64,000 bases of DNA from contig BLAL01000158.1 in assembly GCA_015698045.1 (NCBI GenBank), positions 524,893 through 588,892 on the forward strand, given 5' to 3'. Below the pieces are notes generated by a model. It was not told the DNA's origin. It ran no database searches and worked only from the letters and a program-made list of their open reading frames with translations. Shown piece by piece: positions 24,041 through 33,719 of this stretch (positions are counted from its first letter, which is position 1; every line of letters starts with the position of its first letter). Both the position numbers and the translations under genes were made by a program. The stretch comes from Rhizophagus clarus. Taxonomy: Eukaryota; Glomeromycota; Glomeromycetes; Glomerales; Glomeraceae.

Positions 24041-25759
24041 AGGACCCAGAAATATATATATAGGGGTCAGGTGACTAAAAAAACATTTACTATGAGCTGT
24101 ACGCAAGGGTTTTTTATATGAATGGTACGCAAAATTGACACCTGATATTGAAAATCCTGCAAAAATACGCAATTAAAATTTCAAACCTTAAGGTCACATT
24201 TATTATATAATGAATTATTATTTACTAATGAAAAATTATATTGATAAACCAGTTCAATCAGATACTCTTCAGTTGTCCAGATTATAGTTTTTAATCCAGA
24301 CCGAAATATTCGGTTCGAGTTTCAGATTACAATATAAGGCAGTCTGAATTAAATGGACCAGACCAGGTCTGAACAGGTTTTAATAAATTTAGCGATTTTT
24401 TTTTAATTATTTCATTGTTTATTTATTTTTAATAAATAAAAAAATTGTTTTTACGTTTTTATTAAAAAAATCTTTTTTAAATTAATCAATAAAAAAAAAA
24501 AAATAATAAATAAACGGTTTTAATAATAAAAAATAAGTTCACAAAAGAAATTGTACATGAGATTTAAATTATAAACCATTTAATACAATATTTTATTATT
24601 CATAACATGCGTTTATACCCTCCCACCCTCTATCTAACTACCTCTCAACCCGGCTACCCGGCACCTATAAAAAAAACAAATAAGAACATTAGTAAATGTT
24701 CTTTGCAACAAAAGTAAAATAACTTTTTCTCCCAGTAACTCTTACACCACTCTTACCCAGTCTAATTCTAAGTTCAAGCCAGTACCTACAAAAAAAAGAA
24801 AAAAAAGAATGTTAGTAACGTTCTTATATCAATATTAATTACTAAATAAAAACCCATACAGCTGCAAGTTTAATTATTTATTATATACTAGTATTTTTTA
24901 GCTAACACCTCCAGCACCTCTAAATAACAATACATTTGAGTTTTATCCTCCTTTACCCTTCCCATTCGAAATTACCATCAAGAGTGGTGCTGAAAGGCTT
25001 GCTCCTATAAAAAAAGAAAAGAGAAGAACGTTAGTAACGTTCTTATATTAAATATAATAACCTTTTTATATTACCCTTCAGAATATCCAGCAAGAAAGTC
25101 CAAGGTGGTCGAAATCTAATACATAGAAATAAAACACGAATTATAGTATGTCCAGAAGCGTTCCAGACTTCCAGTAGCATTCCTAAAGAAAAGAAGTGAA
25201 TACTTTTTGTCAATATACTTGACTAAAGGTCAAATTTTTATGTATTTTTCATTTTTTTTTAAAACATTAGAGTGATGAATTTTTTTTTCTAGTGAAAATG
25301 TTTTATAAAAAAGATTAAACTGATTGAATCATATGATTGATACCCAGGTATTATAATCGGCCTTTAATAGAAAGATATTTGGCCAGACCTTATATTTTTT
25401 ATAAAAATTTTTTCTGATTAATACCACGAAATAAAAAAAATCCAAACATTTTGTATTTTTTTTATTTTTTTTTTCAGGTGTGCATCGGACATGTAAAAGC
25501 TTTATAGATTAAATGATATTTCATATTTTATTACATATAATTATATGATATATATATATAATTGGCCAAATTTAGACCAAAATACGCAAACTGAATTTCT
25601 TACATATAAAAATTTTGAAAATAAAATACGCAATCTAATAACCTAACCACGGACAAAAAATCCTAAATTATACGCAAATCAAAATCTTACTCCGCCTAAC
25701 TCTATTATGATGACGACGCATCAGTAGACCCTACCCCTGTATATATATTTCTGGGTCCT
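24041..25759 (-). mobile_element. DNA transposon with 8-bp target duplication, copy 1
   Basis: The ends are AGGACCCAGAAATATATATA and its inverted form TATATATATTTCTGGGTCCT. The target duplication GATATCAT occurs at 24033-24040 and 25760-25767. Subterminal sequences (GAGCTGTACGCAAGGG on the left; GATGACGACGCATCAGTAGA on the right) match copy 2 at 28634-30163 in inverted orientation. The length is 1719 bp. No transposase frame is seen. The interior carries a microexon array. An 8-bp duplication is typical of hAT and a few other superfamilies; the termini do not settle which. Confidence 0.9.
24590..25200 (-). other. Microexon/intron array A (inside transposon copy 1)
   Basis: On the minus strand, short blocks lie between acceptors such as TTTTTTTTTGTAG and TTTTTTTATAG and donors such as GTAAGAGTGG and GTAAAGG. 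One is the 29-nt block GTACTGGCTTGAACTTAGAA followed by TTAGACTGG. Introns hold AACGTTACTAACATTC or AACGTTACTAACGTTC, with the TACTAAC branch-site consensus. At least three units can be seen. Open translation over several units was not demonstrated here. Confidence 0.55.
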
Positions 25760-25767
25760 GATATCAT

Positions 25768-26099
25768 ATAGATATCATATAGATATCGTATAAATATCAG
25801 ATTTTGTATTAATACTAGTAAATTTATAATATAATTCAGGTAAAAATTATAAAATGCAATCAATCGTAATGTATACTTTTTTCAGATTAAATATTAATTA
25901 TAATTCAGGCTAAAATAAAATTTAATTGTACAAAACTTTATTATATGTTTTAATTAAAATATATAAAAAAAGAAATCATACTATATATAAAATCAATTAT
26001 AATTGAATACTACGAATAAATTAAATGTATATACACTATATAATTAAAGTAGCATGATAATGAAATTACCTGTTTGCTTATTTGATTATATCTATTTAA
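25768..26099. other. AT-rich spacer with GATATCATA repeats
   Basis: The target-site flank continues with several ATAGATATCATATAGATATC copies. The rest is AT-rich and stopped in all frames. Confidence 0.5.
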
Positions 26100-26990
26100 T
26101 TTGATAAAAGAAACAATAGTGAAAATGTTAGTGTGTTAGTAAGAGAAAAGAGAACGTTAATAAAAAAAAGTTAGTAGTAGAAATATCAGTGAAGAAAGAA
26201 AAATAACAGAATATAAAATATTAGTATGATAACGTTAATGAGTAGTGTTAACAGAAATGTTTAGAAGAAACGTTAGTAGGAATTTCAGTAGGAGAAAAGA
26301 AATGATAGAAAAATACATTAGTGAAAATGTTAATAGAAGAAAAGAAAGAACCGGTAAAAAAATGTTAGTAGAAGGAGAATGTTAATAAAAATGTATGTTA
26401 GTAGGAGAATAATATTCAGTGGGAGGAAAGAAATGATAGAATATGTTAGTAGAAGTGTTAGTAAAAGAAAAGAAATGTTAAAAGAAAAAATGTTAGTAGT
26501 CTTGTCAATAAAAAATGTTCACAATTTGAAAAGAAGAAACGTAACATTAGTAAAATATACCTTTGTTTATTTCTGATAAAAAGATATACGTTAATAATAA
26601 ATATTTCATAGGAAATGAAAACCATCGCAAATATCTTTAAAATCCAATTTGTACAAAGAACCTGATAAATGAAACGTTAAAAACGTTTCTTTAAAGTTAA
26701 ACAAATAAAAAAAACAACATATCTTTAAAGTCCAGTATGCACAAGAAATCTGGAAATCCTAGAAAAAAAGAATAATAATAAATGAAACATTAGAAATGTT
26801 TCTTTAAACAAATAAAAATCCTCTCCTCTTCTCAACTTACCTTTAAAGTCCAGTATGTACAAGAATCCAGAAACCCTAGAAAAAAAAAATAAGAAATAAA
26901 TTAAACACATTTCTTTGAAATCAAGTAATTAAAAAAAATGTACTCACTAGCAGAAACCTAAAAAAAACAAACAAAAAAGAGATTATCAGG
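26100..26990 (-). other. Microexon/intron array C with clustered branch-site motifs
   Basis: Two or three exon-like units are visible on the minus strand at about 26845-26879, 26720-26756 and 26630-26665. The best begins after TTTTTTCTAG and reads GGTTTCTGGATTCTTGTACA, then TACTGGACTTTAAAG, before GTAAGTTGAG. The others have a donor changed to GATATG or GATATT. Downstream on the same strand (26560-26100) TACTAAC or a one-base variant recurs about nine times with pyrimidine tracts but without obvious exons. It looks like a decaying array. Confidence 0.5.
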
Positions 26991-27524
26991 TAGCATGAAA
27001 TTTCAATGACACAGACCAAATGATGCGTGCGAACAAACAGACTTTGCCACGTGATCCAATATATCATTAGGGTTCATAAATAGTTCTTCGCTTGGCCTTC
27101 GCTCTGAACAATCAATAAAGATCATAGTAAGTAAAGATCATAGTAAGTAAAGAATTTGTTTTATCAGTTATATAAAAAAACCAAAAAAAAAATAAATAAA
27201 TCATGTAATTATGTGATTACTTGATAATAATTATTGATTTTGATTGGCCAACGTTAACGTGTGATCTAAACGCTTAGAAATAAAGCTTTAGAAATATCAG
27301 ACAAGAATTAATGCTGCTGACTGAAAAATCGCCTTTCTGAAAAATATTGGTATAGACTATACTAGTATAGTCATTATCAATAGGAGTGCTTATTTTTTAC
27401 AATTACAGTAGTACTCTGAAATGCATTAAATTTTTGACTTTTACATTTATTTTTTTTAGAAAACTTTAGATCGAAAAAAAGAAACCTTTAGATCTTGGTC
27501 TAATCTAATTTGATTTACTTATTG

Positions 27525-27925
27525 TATTACAGTAAATTTGATGATCGTTAAGAAAAGTTTGCTCAAACTTTTCTTAAAATCATTAAATTTACTGTAATAT
27601 AATAAAGATAACGTGATCGTAATCTTGATTTTTAAGAAAAGTTTGTTTGAACTTTTCTTAAAATAATCAAATTTATTGTAATACAATAAAGATAACGTGA
27701 TTGTAATCTTGATTTTTAAGAAAAGTTCGTTCAAACTTTTCTTAAAATAATCAAATTTACTGTAATACAATAAAGATAACGTGATTATAATCTTGATTTT
27801 TAAGAAAAGTTCGCTCAAACTTTTCTTAAAATCATCAAATTTACTGTAATACAATAAAGATAACGTAATCATGATCGTGATCTTGATTTTAAGAAAAGTT
27901 CAAGCGAACTTTTCTTGATAAAATC
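27525..27925. repeat. 84-bp tandem repeat with internal hairpin
   Basis: Four to five units are spaced 84 bp apart (ATAAAGATAACGT at about 27602, 27686, 27770 and 27854). Each contains TTAAGAAAAGTT, a short loop and AACTTTTCTTAA, a 12-bp stem. Because 84 is divisible by three, the minus strand stays open as 28-residue repeats, but the low complexity and missing context argue against a protein. Confidence 0.85.
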
Positions 27926-28032
27926 ATAAATGTAAAAAATTGTACAGTATGAGCAGTATTTATTTTTAGACATATGTCAGTACCTGATTTGCTATTCTCT
28001 TTAACTGTTATATTTGCCAATTAAATTTTGTA

Positions 28033-28270
28033 TTTTTCATGAGGCTGACGAGTGATGACTGGCTGATGCGCTACCAGAAACAGCGATCTTATATGCACAG
28101 CATAGTATTTATTGATTTATATAGCTAAGTTTATCATGCTCTTAATCTTTAGATTATCAATTATAACGTATTTTTCATGAGGCATTGTCTGATATTCATT
28201 TTGATTACCAGAAATAGCGATCTTATAAGCACAGCACATTATTTATTGATTTATATGGCTAAGTTTATCA
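28033..28270. repeat. Direct duplication of about 110 bp
   Basis: TTTTTCATGAGGC, CAGAAACAGCGATCTTATAT, GCACAGCA and TTATTGATTTATATAGCTAA at 28033-28135 are repeated with changes at 28170-28270. Confidence 0.8.
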
Positions 28271-28633
28271 TAAAAAATATTATAAAATAATGGTCTATTT
28301 CCCAATTTAACATTTTAACGTTTTTTTTTTTTTTTTTTTTTTTTTTCATAAGGGGTAAAATGTCTTTTTTTTAAAAAAGATAAAATGTACGTTTTTTTTT
28401 ATTTTTTTTTCCTATATTTTTTTTATTTTTATCAAAAAATTTTATTTCTATCAAAAAAAATGTACAAAAAAACTTACGAATCTAATATCAAGAAATCCGA
28501 AAAAGATTCCAGGATGTTTTGTCACAAAGCTGAAAAAAATGAAAAATCCGTATTGTTATTAGAAGCTCAAAAGATCGCAAATCAAAACGTACAAAGACGG
28601 AATTAAGGAAATATATAAACTTACTGTTGACAC

Positions 28634-30163
28634 AGGACCCAGAAATATACATATAGGGGTAGGGTCTATCAATGCGTCGTCATCATAGTGGAGTTGGACG
28701 GGGTAAGATTTTGATTTGCGTATAATTTAGGAGATTTTTGTCCATAGTAAGGTCATTAGATTGCGTATTTTTATCAAAAATTTTTATATGTAAAAGATTT
28801 AATTTGCATATTTTGACCTATATTTTTATTTGGCCGATCATATATACTGTTGTAAAAAATTATTCGATATGCTAAAATACGATTTATCAATCATAAAATT
28901 TACAATTTTATAGTTTTAAATTTTTTTTTTTTAAAAGATTTTTTTATCGGTTTTTATAACCGAAATTTTTTTTTTAATATTTAATATTTTTTATCAGTTT
29001 TATAAACTGAATTTTTTTTTAATATTTATATTATTAGTAACCGAATTTTTTTTTAAAAAAAGATTTTTTATAAACCGAACCTTTTTCTTTTCCACTGATT
29101 TAAAAAAATAAAAAAAAAACTATTTATAAAAAAAAAGTACTAGGTACTACTGAAGTATAAATTGGAACTAACGGACTCTTGCAAATATGGTGAGTTAAGT
29201 GTAAGAAGCAGAATTCAATGTTAATAAAATTTTACTAACATTCCTTTTAGTTTTTTAGTACCTACATAATCAAGATTATTCTATTTTTTATAGCTTATTA
29301 CATTGGTAAGTTTCAAATTTTTAGGAATTTTATCAAAAAATGCTTACTAATGTTTTATAATTTCTTTTTTATAGATTTCAGAATTCGATCAGAACTTGGA
29401 ATTCGAGACGGGTAAGTATTTCTATAAGGAAATAAGCGGGTTTGATTTTTTATGTATTAAAGAGTATTTACTAACATTCTTTAACTTCTCTTTTGTAGAT
29501 TTTGAAGTAAAATTTGAAATTTGAGACAGTTAAGTATTTCTAAAAATGGGAGGTGTGAGTTTGAATAAAGCGTTTGCTAACTTCTCTTTTTTGCGGAATT
29601 TAGACTAGAACTTGGAATAATTCAAGATAGGTGAGTATTTCTAAAGGAAGAAGGAGTGGGTTTATATAAGAACACTCACTAATATTCTTTAACATCTCTT
29701 TTTGTAGATTTTGAACTGGAACTTCAAATTGGAATTTAAACATATTGTAAGAATGAACTTTCAAATATAAATATCAAAAAAAAAAAAAAAAAATAATAAA
29801 TTTTTTTCTAATTATAAAGCTATCTAAATTCGTATACAAATATTGTTAAAATATAATACATTTCATTATATTTCGTTAACATAACATAAAGAGAAACAAA
29901 TATAATTTTTTTTTTTTTTTAATAAAAAAAAGACCGATATCAAACTGCAGATTATAGAAACTATATCATATGATATACTGCACTTTGCTGAATTAATTAA
30001 TAATTGAAAATTTTAAGGTCTGAAATTTTATTTGCGTATTTTTGCGGTATTTTCAATATCAGGTATCAAATTTGCGTACTGTTCATATAAAAAACCCTTG
30101 CGTACAGCTCATAGTAAAATTTTCTTTCATCACCTGACCCCTATATATATATTTCTGGGTCCT
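28634..30163 (+). mobile_element. DNA transposon with 8-bp target duplication, copy 2
   Basis: AGGACCCAGAAATATACATA at the left and TATATATATTTCTGGGTCCT at the right are terminal inverted repeats. GTTGACAC is duplicated at 28626-28633 and 30164-30171. The orientation is inverted relative to copy 1 (24041-25759), and both subterminal regions match it. The length is 1530 bp. A microexon array lies in the interior in the same relative orientation as in copy 1. It sits inside a zinc-knuckle gene. Confidence 0.92.
29160..29765 (+). other. Microexon/intron array B (inside transposon copy 2)
   Basis: Units on the plus strand include TTTCTTTTTTATAG, then ATTTCAGAATTCGATCAGAA continuing to GAGACGG before GTAAGTATTTC; a unit after CTCTTTTGTAG whose donor has become TTAAGT; one after a lost acceptor that ends AAGATAG before GTGAGTATTTC; and ATTTTGAACTGGAACTTC after TCTCTTTTTGTAG. 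Introns hold TTTACTAACATTC or TCACTAATATTC. The exons resemble one another (GAACTTGGAATT). Some splice sites are damaged. Confidence 0.6.
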
Positions 30164-30708
30164 GTTGACACGCTTAAAAAGAATGATCTGTAAGTAAAAT
30201 AATTAATATAAAAAGAAATTCCTAATTATAATTTTAAATATATTTGTTAGATATGAAACGGATAAATATATGACTTCTTTGTCTCATATTAGCAATATTG
30301 GTAAGAAATTTTTAACAATTCACTTTTGAGGGAAAATATGTCCTATCAATTTAGTTATTAAAATAAAAATTTCCATTATATTTATTATTAGTAACAACAG
30401 TTGCCAAGCACCAACAACCACAACAACCACCACCACCATTACCACAAACGTCACATAGTATTTATCAATTTAATACGAAATTAAAGTTTATAAATTATCT
30501 AATAACTTATTAAATAAAAATTTTTAAAATTACAAAAACAGGTGATTCGTCAAAAATTTTCTGCATATACTGCTATGGCCCACATTGGCTAGTAAATTGC
30601 AACCAAATACCTCCAAAATATAGGGGAAGCTGTATAAAGTGTTGGAAAAGCATCAGGCATCATGCAAAGAATTGTAAATCAAGTAGACAGAAAGAGCCTT
30701 GGCTCTAG

Positions 30709-31430
30709 AGCCTTTTTTATAATCTTTGTAAGTAAAATTCTTAAAATCATTATCACTAATTTTTTGAATCTAATTATTTAACTTTTTTCAGATCAGATCG
30801 ACTGAATTTTTTTTTATATTTAAGTGGGGTGGCCAAATTTCTTTTTTTTTTTTGAGTCAACAAAATTTTTTTTTCTTTAGTCCAACTGTGATTGGACTTA
30901 GTTCGATTAGGGTCGAACAGCATTCTAATTGTGGTCAGATGTAAATTTTTTTTTTCTTTAGTTTGATTGGGGTTAAACATCATTTTGATTGTGGTCAGAT
31001 GTAAATTTTTTTTTCTTTAGTCCAACTGTGATTGGACTTAGTTCGATTGGAAATGACGTAATTTTTTTTTATATAATATATATAATATTCAATAATGTTT
31101 TTTTTATATTTTTTTTTATCATATAAATAATTTTTAATATAATTTTTTTTCTAAAAAAAAAAAAATATAATAAAGTTTTATAAAAATTCTGTATATCAGG
31201 AATTATTTTGTAATCACAATACATATTTTATTTTTAAAGAAACTTTTATATATAAAACCTACTAAAACACGATCTTTAGTTATGTCACATAAGAAATTGG
31301 TGTACTCAATACTAATGTAACATTTTTTTTTTAAGCAACGTACTCACGAGAATTAACATTCATGTTTATAGTATTAGGAACTTATAAAATGTCTGATATG
31401 TATTTAATTGGTGCATGATACGTACATTTC
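30709..31430. repeat. Duplicated TTTCTTTAGTCCAACTGTGA segment in an AT-rich gap
   Basis: At about 30868-31056 the sequence TTCTTTAGTCCAACTGTGAT, with TGGACTTAGTTCGATT, recurs, and GTGGTCAGATGTAAATTTTT occurs twice. The rest is T- or A-rich. No gene is seen. Confidence 0.6.
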
Positions 31431-31439
31431 CTTAATATT

Positions 31440-31880
31440 AAAAAAAATCACTGCCCTTCATTCCTTACATTTCAAGTTCAGGCTCATTCAAAAAGTCAAA
31501 AAAAGAAGAAAGAAACGTTAGAATGATACGTTTCTTTACAGTAATATTAAAAAAGAACCTGTTTCTTACGTTCCAAGCTCAATTCATCCAAATTCGACAG
31601 CCTAAAAAAAAGAAAGAAATGTTAGTACATTTCTTTAATATTAAAAAGAAATCTCCTTCCTCTCTATTCCTTACATTTCAAGTCTGGGTTCATTCAAAAA
31701 GTCTGGAAATCTAAAAAAAGAAAGAAAGAAACGTTAGTACATTTCTTTAAAAATTAACAAAAAATCCTTCTCCCTTCCTTTATTCCTTACATTTCAAGTT
31801 TGGGTTTGTCTAAAGGTCTGGTGAAAAAAAGAAGTCCTGTTGTTCTACAAATGAAAGATCTGGCATTCTAAAAAAAAGAA
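31440..31880 (-). other. Microexon/intron array D, three exons in frame
   Basis: Minus-strand exons at 31867-31791 (77 nt), 31710-31675 (36 nt) and 31601-31570 (32 nt) follow acceptors TTTTTTTTAG, TTTTTTTAG and TTTTTTTTAG and precede donors GTAAGG, GTAAGG and GTAAGA. Introns hold ATGTACTAACGTTTC or GTACTAACATTTC. Joined, they stay open: TRPLDKPKLE, IFPDFLNEPRLE and MLSNLDELSLE. A fourth related block (DFLNEPELE-like, about 31485) has lost its acceptor. The exons are clearly duplicates of one another. No start, signal peptide or 3' end was identified. Confidence 0.6.
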
Positions 31881-33719
31881 TAAATATAAAAGTAAATTTT
31901 ATATTTAAACGATCTTTTTTTAAAGATTATCAATGATCAGTCATGTGACTGTTGGTCGATAGTACCTCTGATCATTAGAATTTCATACAAATATCGATGC
32001 CTGATATCTCTTAGAAAACATATCAGTGACTAATAATTTAGATATCAGGGGTCTCAATTTTTAGGTGTATTTTTGATGTGATAAATTGGATACCCGATAT
32101 GTAAAAATGCCCGATATATAATTGATTAGTCACCGATATATAGGTACCTGATATGTACCTGATAGAATCGATTTTGACCAGTGCAAATGATGTCCATGAT
32201 ATTTATAATAAAAAGTGATTTTAATTTGTGTAATCTAAAATCAATTTTTATTTATATAAAAAAAAGCTACTGATCACAGTAATTCGAAAACAGCGATAAA
32301 TAAATAAATACTTTTAAAGCTCCTGTTTTTCCATGACCATAAATTTTTGTAAGAGTTATTGCACTTTTATAGAGTTAAAGAATTTATTTTCTAGTACACC
32401 TACAAATATTTGATATTTCTGTTTCCTAGCTTACGCTAGTAATATAGTTGGATACTTCTATACTGTATTTTTTAAAGAAAAACTTTAAAGATAACCAAAA
32501 CTTTTATGTGTCGTTCCAGTATATCTATAATATGCTTAACCTTTCTGTATTTGTTAGTGGTTTGTTGTGGACTGCTAATATAATATAGGTTTCACTAATT
32601 TTGAAGAGAGACACCTTTTTTTGTATTCTTTATATATGCATTTTTACTCTTTCCTCCTTACGTTCTTTTTCAAAAAAATTTTTCTTTTTTTTGTTTTTCC
32701 TAGGGGATTAGATTGTACTTCATGAATTCATGAAGTATACAAATCACGTGATTATTCAGCCACAAATAATCAGCACATGTCCTTACCAAATTTAACCAAT
32801 GTACACAAATAATACACCAATGATATTTTGCCAAGAAAAGAAATTACGTATTCTGTTTAATGACTTTTATTGGTCTTTACGAGAAGTCTTACAATAAATA
32901 ACGCATATTGGCTATTCATTGCTAATATATTTTTTTTTGTCCTTATAGTTCACTTTAATTAATTTTATATTATTTTATATGTAATTATATTAATAGTCAT
33001 CATTATTATAGTTCTATATTTGGATGATTTCCTTCTTAACTAGAGTAAAGTCCTTCTCTTTATTGATTTAGGGGTGTCCTAAGCGTATTGAGTTAGGTAA
33101 AAGCGATATGTAAGTTTTCTTATTAATATAGTGATTTCTTTTTTTTCTTGTTTTTTCCACAGAGTTTTTCTGAGAAGTTTAGTCTTTTTTGTTTATATTT
33201 TTATCTTAACTTAATCCTATGTGATATTACATCTACAAAGATAGGATAATACTATTTGTAATTATACGATTGTATTCATTATAGATTTAACTATGTAAAA
33301 ATTTATCTGTAATTTTGCATTTCTATTAATAAAGTTCATTTTTGCAGATTAAAAAAAAAAAATAATAATAAATAAATACTTTTAAAATATTGTTTGAAAT
33401 CTTAGCTTTAAAATAAATATAAATTTATTATATTAAAATTTGTATTTTATATCAGGAACTTAAAAATTGGTATTTCAACGTGCTGATGAATGCTGTAAAA
33501 TTTGATGTGATGAACATGGCAATAATCAGCACTATGCTAATGTTGGACAATGTATTGATTAATTTAGTGTTGTTCAATGTTCTATTTAGTTTGTAAAACA
33601 CTACGTTGATTTAATATTGGTCAACATATTAATTGATTCAACAAATTGAAAATAATGAATATCACGTGATATATCAAATATTAACTGCGCAGTCTGATAA
33701 TTATTTTTAATTTTAGAAA
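31881..33719. other. AT-rich gap with GATATC motifs and dispersed repeats
   Basis: CCTGATAT and CCGATAT motifs cluster at 31970-32170. A block at 33368-33451 is a near-identical inverted copy of 22948-23030, and a partial copy lies at about 32300. No gene is recognised. Confidence 0.5.

Larger units (their letters stand above)
28460..30708 (+). pseudogene. Zinc-knuckle (CCHC-like) gene interrupted by transposon copy 2
   Basis: A multi-exon gene whose coding sequence is split at GTTGACAC by a 1530-bp transposon. Without the element and one duplication, GIKEIYKLTVDTLKKND reads through the site. The following exons join in frame: to 30189, 30251-30300, 30392-30457 and 30542-30708. They encode a Q/P-rich linker (KHQQPQQPPPPLPQTSH) and two knuckles, FCIYCYGPHWLVNC and SCIKCWKSIRHHAKNC, ending EPWL. 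The likely start at 28460 (MYKKTYESNIKKSEK) reaches a stop at 28606 in its own frame, so the 5' structure is unresolved. A related gene lies at 50572-51421 (shared YRG.C..C). Zinc knuckles usually bind RNA or DNA. The native role is unknown. Confidence 0.65.

Noticed and set aside
27519..27872. 117-codon open frame of 28-residue repeats (minus)
   Set aside because: It exists only because the hairpin satellite has a period divisible by three. No conserved domain, promoter or intron context supports it.
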